Assembly: GCA_002688315.1 (NCBI GenBank)
Contig: NZCN01000002.1
Span: 1 to 38,978, forward strand
From: Candidatus Woesearchaeota archaeon
GTDB lineage: Archaea; Nanobdellota; Nanobdellia; Woesearchaeales; UBA10216
Reading direction: 5' to 3'
DNA length: 38,978 nt
In this document: positions 38,372-38,978 of the stretch, one piece after another
How positions within the stretch are numbered: the first letter of the stretch is position 1
How the letters are laid out: every line of letters begins with the position of its first letter
Notes under the pieces: model-generated
Database searches by the model: none
What the model was told of the DNA's origin: nothing
What the model saw: only the letters and a program-made list of their open reading frames with translations
Translations under genes and position numbers: made by a program

Positions 38372-38473
38372 ATGAAAAAGTATTTACTTTTCGCTGCCTG
38401 GATTTTGTTTGTTAATGTTGCTTATTATTTTTATAAAATTCAGGAATTGCTAGGTTATCTGTTGGCAAGGTGA
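38372..38473 (+). CDS. 33-residue membrane microprotein
   Basis: The frame starts MKKYLLFAAWILFVNVAYYF and ends YLLAR, a single hydrophobic helix with a positive N-terminus, so it should insert in the membrane. The well-spaced TATA box 27 bp upstream and the 3-bp gap to the next gene support it as a real first gene of an operon. It may be a partner of the membrane glycosyltransferase. It is too short for a family assignment. Confidence 0.6.
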   Translation: MKKYLLFAAWILFVNVAYYFYKIQELLGYLLAR

Positions 38474-38476
38474 ACA

Positions 38477-38978
38477 ATGTTTGAGCTATTTTATATCTTA
38501 GTTATATTTCTTCTAAGTTTTTCTTTAGGTAAAAAACTATTTTCTTTTTTTAACTGGAAATGGGATTCTTTTGCAGAAGAGCTTGCTTTCTCTCTTGCTA
38601 TAGGATTTGCAACTATTGCTTACTTTATTTTTGCTTTAGGTTTGTTAGGGCTCTTGTACAAGCAAATTTTCTTAGCAATGCTTGTTGTAATTGCTATTGT
38701 TACCTGGAAAGAAATTTTTTATCTTTTCTCAACTGTCAGAAAAACTAAAATAAGCTTGAAAGCAAACTTTTACACTTTGCTTTTGTTATTTTTATTGCTG
38801 CTTGCTTTTTTAAATTTAATCGGAGCTATGGCTCCTGCATACTCATATGATGCTTTAGGCTATCAGTTAGCTGTTCCTAAACTTTGGCTGTCTGAACATC
38901 AAATATTCTCTGTTCCCCACATATTTTTTTCAAACTGGCCTTTTCTTACTAATATGCTTTTTATGCTTGGCTTAGGAA
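38477..38978 (+). CDS. Membrane glycosyltransferase (GT-C, PMT/ArnT-like), 3' partial
   Basis: The frame stays open to the window end (167 residues seen). It has membrane helices at about 3-18, 36-60, 65-76 and 98-117, then the first outer loop APAYSYDALGYQLAVPKLWL (120-139), in which D125 is the expected catalytic aspartate, and FSNWPFLTNMLFMLGLG. This loop pattern (S-x-D-A-L-x-Y-x-L-x-x-P-K) is typical of large GT-C glycosyltransferases that use polyprenyl-phosphate sugars. The start ATG lies 3 bp after the microprotein stop. Confidence 0.75.
   Translation, partial: MFELFYILVIFLLSFSLGKKLFSFFNWKWDSFAEELAFSLAIGFATIAYFIFALGLLGLLYKQIFLAMLVVIAIVTWKEIFYLFSTVRKTKISLKANFYTLLLLFLLLLAFLNLIGAMAPAYSYDALGYQLAVPKLWLSEHQIFSVPHIFFSNWPFLTNMLFMLGLG

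Noticed and set aside
38144-38473. A 109-residue plus-strand protein ending at 38473
   Set aside because: Its first two thirds are antisense to the gene at 37857-38294. Only the last 33 codons, after the TATA box at 38340, are supported.

Overview
The window looks like a piece of a DPANN archaeal chromosome, most likely Woesearchaeota/Pacearchaeota-like. The reasons are: archaeal information-processing genes (RadA, zinc-ribbon RPA, MBF1, AK6-type adenylate kinase, an NFACT/Rqc2 homologue, an archaeal-type solo 5S rRNA), AT-rich DNA, very short or overlapping gene ends, and TATA boxes centred about 26-28 bp upstream of ATG codons (leaderless transcripts). Several genes are shortened relative to their families, as expected in a reduced genome. 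The lineage is an inference; no 16S or 23S rRNA is present.

Layout. 1-3790: tail of a zinc-ribbon protein, gyrA, and a THUMP methyltransferase with altered motifs. 3780-7476 (minus): two processive GT2 glycosyltransferases in tandem, a small membrane protein and a dolichol-phosphate-mannose-synthase-like GT2. 7508-10885: MBF1, a Cys-rich lipoprotein, a shortened YjbQ coupled to an AK6 kinase, a coiled-coil/winged-helix protein with two phased TCCGGA arrays, and an NFACT protein without its C-terminal half. 10882-14621 (minus): an accessory stretch with a HTH/nucleotidyltransferase pair that resembles a toxin-antitoxin module, the 5S rRNA gene and several orphans.

14666-23649: a nucleotide-sugar and surface-glycan region. 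A ribbon-helix-helix protein fused to a degenerate nucleotidyltransferase faces, across an intergenic region with inverted repeats, a translationally coupled operon: UDP-glucose dehydrogenase, NDP-sugar pyrophosphorylase and UDP-xylose synthase. Then come GtrA, methyltransferase and polyprenyl-phosphate GT2 genes, a UDP-glucuronate-4-epimerase-like enzyme and a PMT-family membrane glycosyltransferase. Together these could make UDP-glucose, UDP-glucuronate, UDP-xylose and UDP-galacturonate, and move sugars through lipid carriers to the cell surface.

23749-31284: small unknown proteins, RPA with a YdjM-like membrane protein, a coiled-coil protein, a DEAD-box helicase with a structured leader, a small beta-rich protein and RadA. 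31156-38978: a second surface-polymer region with a GT2, a CDP-glycerol-glycerophosphotransferase-like enzyme (TTG start), a pyruvate-kinase-like protein overlapping a canonical ATP sulfurylase, a YIDPGTG microprotein with a membrane alkaline-phosphatase-superfamily enzyme, a 33-residue membrane microprotein, and a membrane glycosyltransferase that runs off the end.

The best candidates for undescribed biology are the RHH-pseudo-nucleotidyltransferase regulator, the TCCGGA arrays in and beside a winged-helix gene, the pyruvate-kinase-like/ATP-sulfurylase pair, the truncated Rqc2 homologue and the 5S rRNA with an extra hairpin.
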